A stretch of DNA of 64,000 bases. It comes from Pseudaminobacter sp047739745 (lineage in GTDB: Bacteria > Pseudomonadota > Alphaproteobacteria > Rhizobiales > Rhizobiaceae). A model generated the notes under the pieces. It had not been told where the DNA came from. It made no database searches and saw only the letters and a list, made by a program, of their open reading frames with translations. Position numbers and translations under genes: made by a program. Positions 61,972 to 64,000 of the stretch are shown in pieces (the first letter of the stretch is position 1; each line of letters opens with the position of its first letter). The stretch spans positions 1 to 64,000 of the forward strand of contig NZ_JBLLVA010000014.1 in the NCBI RefSeq assembly GCF_047739745.1. The letters run 5' to 3'.

Positions 61972-62977
61972 GCCACTCCACGAAGAACTGGTCGAACACC
62001 CGCCCGCCGAAGCGAGGGCGCAGGTGCGCGCCGGCATCCAAAGGCTGCAGCGCACGCAACGCAAGACCGCGCCGATCGTGCCGCCGCACAACATCGCCGG
62101 CCGCGCACTCGCCTTCGTCATCGCCATCATGACCTTCCTATCCTGCCTGACGTTCGGGGCGGTCACGCTGGTGCGCGATACCGCCTCGATCTGGGAAAAC
62201 CAGATCGCGCGCGAGGCGACGATCCAGATCAAGCCTGCCGACGGCCTCGACATGGACGCCGCGCTTGCAACGGCCGCACGGATCGCCGGTCAGTTTCAGG
62301 GCGTGCGCAGTGCCCGCATCGTCGATCGGGAAGCCACCGCGCGCCTGCTTGAACCGTGGCTGGGATCGGGGCTGAACATCGATGAACTGCCGGTACCGCG
62401 TCTGGTCATCGTCACCATCGATCAGGACAATCCGCCCGACTTCGCCGCCATGCGCGCACTTCTGGCGCCGGAAGTGCCGGCGGCGACACTGGACGACCAT
62501 CGCACCTGGGTCGACCGGCTGGTGGCGATGGCGCGAACCATGGTCACGTTGGGTGCCGCGATCCTGGTGCTGATGCTGTCGGCAACCGTCCTGACCGTGG
62601 TCTTCGCCACGCGCGGGGCGATGGCGGGAAACCTGCACATCATCGAGGTACTGCACTTCGTCGGGGCCGAGGCCGGCTTCATCGCCAGTCAGTTCCGAAG
62701 GCACTTCCTTTTGACCGGCATGAAGGGCGCGGCAGCCGGCGGCGCAGCAGCGATAATTGTCTTCATCTTCTTTTCCTGGTGGTCGTCGCGCAACCTCGCT
62801 ACGCCGGAGGCCGACCAGGCAGCGGCGCTGTTCGGCAATTTTTCGATCAGCGCCGCCGGCTATGGTGGCGTGGCGCTGGTCGTGCTGTTGATCGGCGTGC
62901 TGACCGCCGCCACGTCGCATGTAACCGTCATGACCTATCTGAAGGATATCGATGTTCGCCATCCGGACGGCAGTTGA
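61964..62977 (+). CDS. ftsX: Cell division protein FtsX
   Basis: FtsX, 337 residues, the membrane partner of FtsE. Four membrane segments are visible: AFVIAIMTFLSCLTFGAVTLV (about 55-75), then MVTLGAAILVLMLSATVLTVVFA, AAAGGAAAIIVFIFF and GGVALVVLLIGVLTAAT. The large periplasmic loop after the first (about 80-190, ENQIAREATIQIKPAD...) should contact peptidoglycan-hydrolase activators. An N-terminal cytoplasmic extension of about 50 residues is usual in rhizobia. I start at MIEPLHEEL, giving an 8-base overlap with ftsE. Confidence 0.94.
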   Translation: MIEPLHEELVEHPPAEARAQVRAGIQRLQRTQRKTAPIVPPHNIAGRALAFVIAIMTFLSCLTFGAVTLVRDTASIWENQIAREATIQIKPADGLDMDAALATAARIAGQFQGVRSARIVDREATARLLEPWLGSGLNIDELPVPRLVIVTIDQDNPPDFAAMRALLAPEVPAATLDDHRTWVDRLVAMARTMVTLGAAILVLMLSATVLTVVFATRGAMAGNLHIIEVLHFVGAEAGFIASQFRRHFLLTGMKGAAAGGAAAIIVFIFFSWWSSRNLATPEADQAAALFGNFSISAAGYGGVALVVLLIGVLTAATSHVTVMTYLKDIDVRHPDGS

Positions 62978-63067
62978 AACTGAAGGAGCTTTCGGGAGCG
63001 ATCACGAAACAAGACAAGGCGTAACACAATGTGCAGGAACTGCCGCTGTATTAGCTCCCGCTCAAGG

Positions 63068-63075
63068 TTAACCAT
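63068..63075. promoter_or_regulatory. Possible CtrA half-site TTAACCAT before the ydcF-type gene
   Basis: The 8-mer TTAACCAT sits 6 bp before the start codon, repeating the motif seen upstream of ftsE. An 8-base match is weak evidence on its own. Confidence 0.3.
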
Positions 63076-63081
63076 AGTGCG

Positions 63082-63801
63082 ATGAAGACGTTGGCCAAAA
63101 TCGACCCAGCCGACGATTCGCCGTCGGCGGCCTTGTCTGCGGCTGGTAAAGTGAGCCGCCGGATGGTTTTTTTGCGATTTCTAGCCGTTACGGTGGTCTT
63201 GATTCTGGCGATATTTGCCGGCGGCTTCGGCTGGTTCGCAAATCACATCAGCCGCCTGACCACTCCGGAAAATCCGCCGAAGGCGGATGCCATCATCGTC
63301 TTGACCGGTGGCCAGGCGCGTATTGATGCGGCGCTCGACCTTCTTAAATCCGGCAAGGGGCAACGGCTGCTGATCAGCGGCGTCAATCCCGCCGCCGGCC
63401 GCAAATCGATTCAGGCGGCAACTGGGGCCGATACCACGCTGTTTTCGTGCTGCGTGGACATCGACCATGCCGCTCTCGATACGATCGGCAATGCCGAGGA
63501 AAGCGCCAAATGGGTGGAAAGCCACGCCTATGGCAGCGTTATTCTGGTAACCAACAATTACCACATGCCGCGCAGCCTGCTTGAAATGAGCCGCTTCATC
63601 GACAAGGCCAGCCTGTTGCCCTATCCAGTGGTGAACTCGCGCCTCGACGACGGCATCTGGATGGTCAAGCCGGATGCGCTGCGTGTGCTTTTCACCGAAT
63701 ACACCAAATATATCGGAGCACTTGCCCGCGCGGTGGTGCCCATCCGCTCGACGCCGGATGGGGTGGCGCTGGTCCAGGCTTCCACCAGGACGACACAGTG
63801 A
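63082..63801 (+). CDS. YdcF family (DUF218) membrane protein
   Basis: A 239-residue protein with one N-terminal membrane segment (about 30-52, LRFLAVTVVLILAIFAGGFGWFA) and a DUF218 domain: ADAIIVLTGGQARIDAALDLLKSGKGQRLLISGVNP, SAKWVESHAYGSVILVTNNYHMPRSLLEMSRFI. Members such as SanA and ElyC act in envelope integrity and in metabolism of the lipid carrier for peptidoglycan and surface polymers. Its position just after ftsEX supports an envelope role. No gene for plsC, which often follows in rhizobia, is seen in the remaining bases. Confidence 0.92.
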   Translation: MKTLAKIDPADDSPSAALSAAGKVSRRMVFLRFLAVTVVLILAIFAGGFGWFANHISRLTTPENPPKADAIIVLTGGQARIDAALDLLKSGKGQRLLISGVNPAAGRKSIQAATGADTTLFSCCVDIDHAALDTIGNAEESAKWVESHAYGSVILVTNNYHMPRSLLEMSRFIDKASLLPYPVVNSRLDDGIWMVKPDALRVLFTEYTKYIGALARAVVPIRSTPDGVALVQASTRTTQ

Positions 63802-63916
63802 GCGCCGCGGCTTTGGCGGTTTGCCTTTCGCGCCACTTGGTGTAACCAGCGCGATGGAGCATTTTGCAGCAAGTGGAATCACTTGGCGTCGCACAAATGC
63901 GGCAAAGACAGACAGA

Positions 63917-63957
63917 TAGAGCAGGCGCGCGAGCGAATGCGAGCGCATCCTGCTCTA
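63917..63957. repeat. Inverted repeat TAGAGCAGG / CCTGCTCTA
   Basis: A perfect 9-bp stem encloses 23 bases rich in GAGCG units. It lies between the ydcF-type gene and what may be the end of a gene on the opposite strand, so it could act as a two-way terminator or belong to a dispersed repeat family. The stem is not followed by a U-run. Confidence 0.5.
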
Positions 63958-63963
63958 GTCCTC

Positions 63964-64000
63964 TCAGGCGTCGCCTATGATTTCGATCCGCTCGCTGATC
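63964..64000 (-). CDS. Possible 3' end of a minus-strand gene cut by the window edge
   Basis: On the minus strand the last bases read ISERIEIIGDA then TGA, an ordinary-looking protein C-terminus placed just before a hairpin. Eleven residues are too few to name a family or prove a gene. Confidence 0.3.
   Translation of the reverse strand, partial: ISERIEIIGDA

Overview
The window looks like chromosomal core sequence from a high-GC alphaproteobacterium of the order Hyphomicrobiales, most like Mesorhizobium and other Phyllobacteriaceae. This is inferred from gene order and protein families: lysC-ptsP-prfA-prmC, ppiC facing secA, argH-lptM-lysA-TIGR02302, ftsE-ftsX, the DUF4167 and DUF1178 families, and GC-rich intergenic hairpin repeats. 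I see no prophage, integrase, transposase, CRISPR array or plasmid function.

Layout. 0.2-5.3 kb: an M23 peptidoglycan peptidase, a DHA2 drug exporter and an L,D-transpeptidase. 5.4-9.1 kb: clpB behind a heat-shock-type promoter, and a DUF4167 protein. 9.4-15 kb: a leftward operon lysC-ptsP-prfA-prmC, divergent from ubiG. 16-19.3 kb: a leftward set comF-grxC-nitrilase-DUF1178-EamA. 19.5-21 kb: a degenerate methyltransferase, an orphan Flp pilin and a small membrane protein. 21.1-27.6 kb: ppiC-argJ-GNAT-mutT facing secA. 27.6-32.5 kb: an envelope or acyl-transfer group (flippase, BcsL-type acyltransferase, acyl-CoA synthetase) and an iron-permease-family protein. 32.5-36.6 kb: an unidentified gene, chrA and a compact thiol/redox module (MarR regulator, thioredoxin-like protein, redoxin) with palindromic operators, then tRNA-Leu(CAA).

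36.8-45.9 kb: a run of housekeeping and small genes (YqaA, DsbB-like, HNH, AlkA-like, gluQ, EamA, sulfurtransferase, YihY, SDR, HIG1, PduO-type adenosyltransferase, rhomboid). The rhomboid gene carries an in-frame amber codon near its 5' end. 46.1-49 kb: etfB-etfA-hbd for fatty-acid or amino-acid oxidation, with a hairpin repeat between etfB and etfA. 49-53.6 kb: a covalent-FAD oxidase, two Gfo/Idh/MocA oxidoreductases and TlpA. 53.6-59.2 kb: argH-lptM-lysA-TIGR02302. 59.2-64 kb: GST, hpt, a DUF3426-like protein, then ftsE-ftsX-ydcF going right, with a CtrA-type box between the divergent units.

The best candidate for something little described is the redox module at 34.87-36.55 kb. Its MarR-family regulator carries a C-terminal four-cysteine motif. 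It is divergent from two small CxxC proteins, and paired TTAGGAGTCCTAA-type operators lie in the shared promoter. The premature stop in the rhomboid gene and the CtrA box at ftsE are the next most worthwhile leads.
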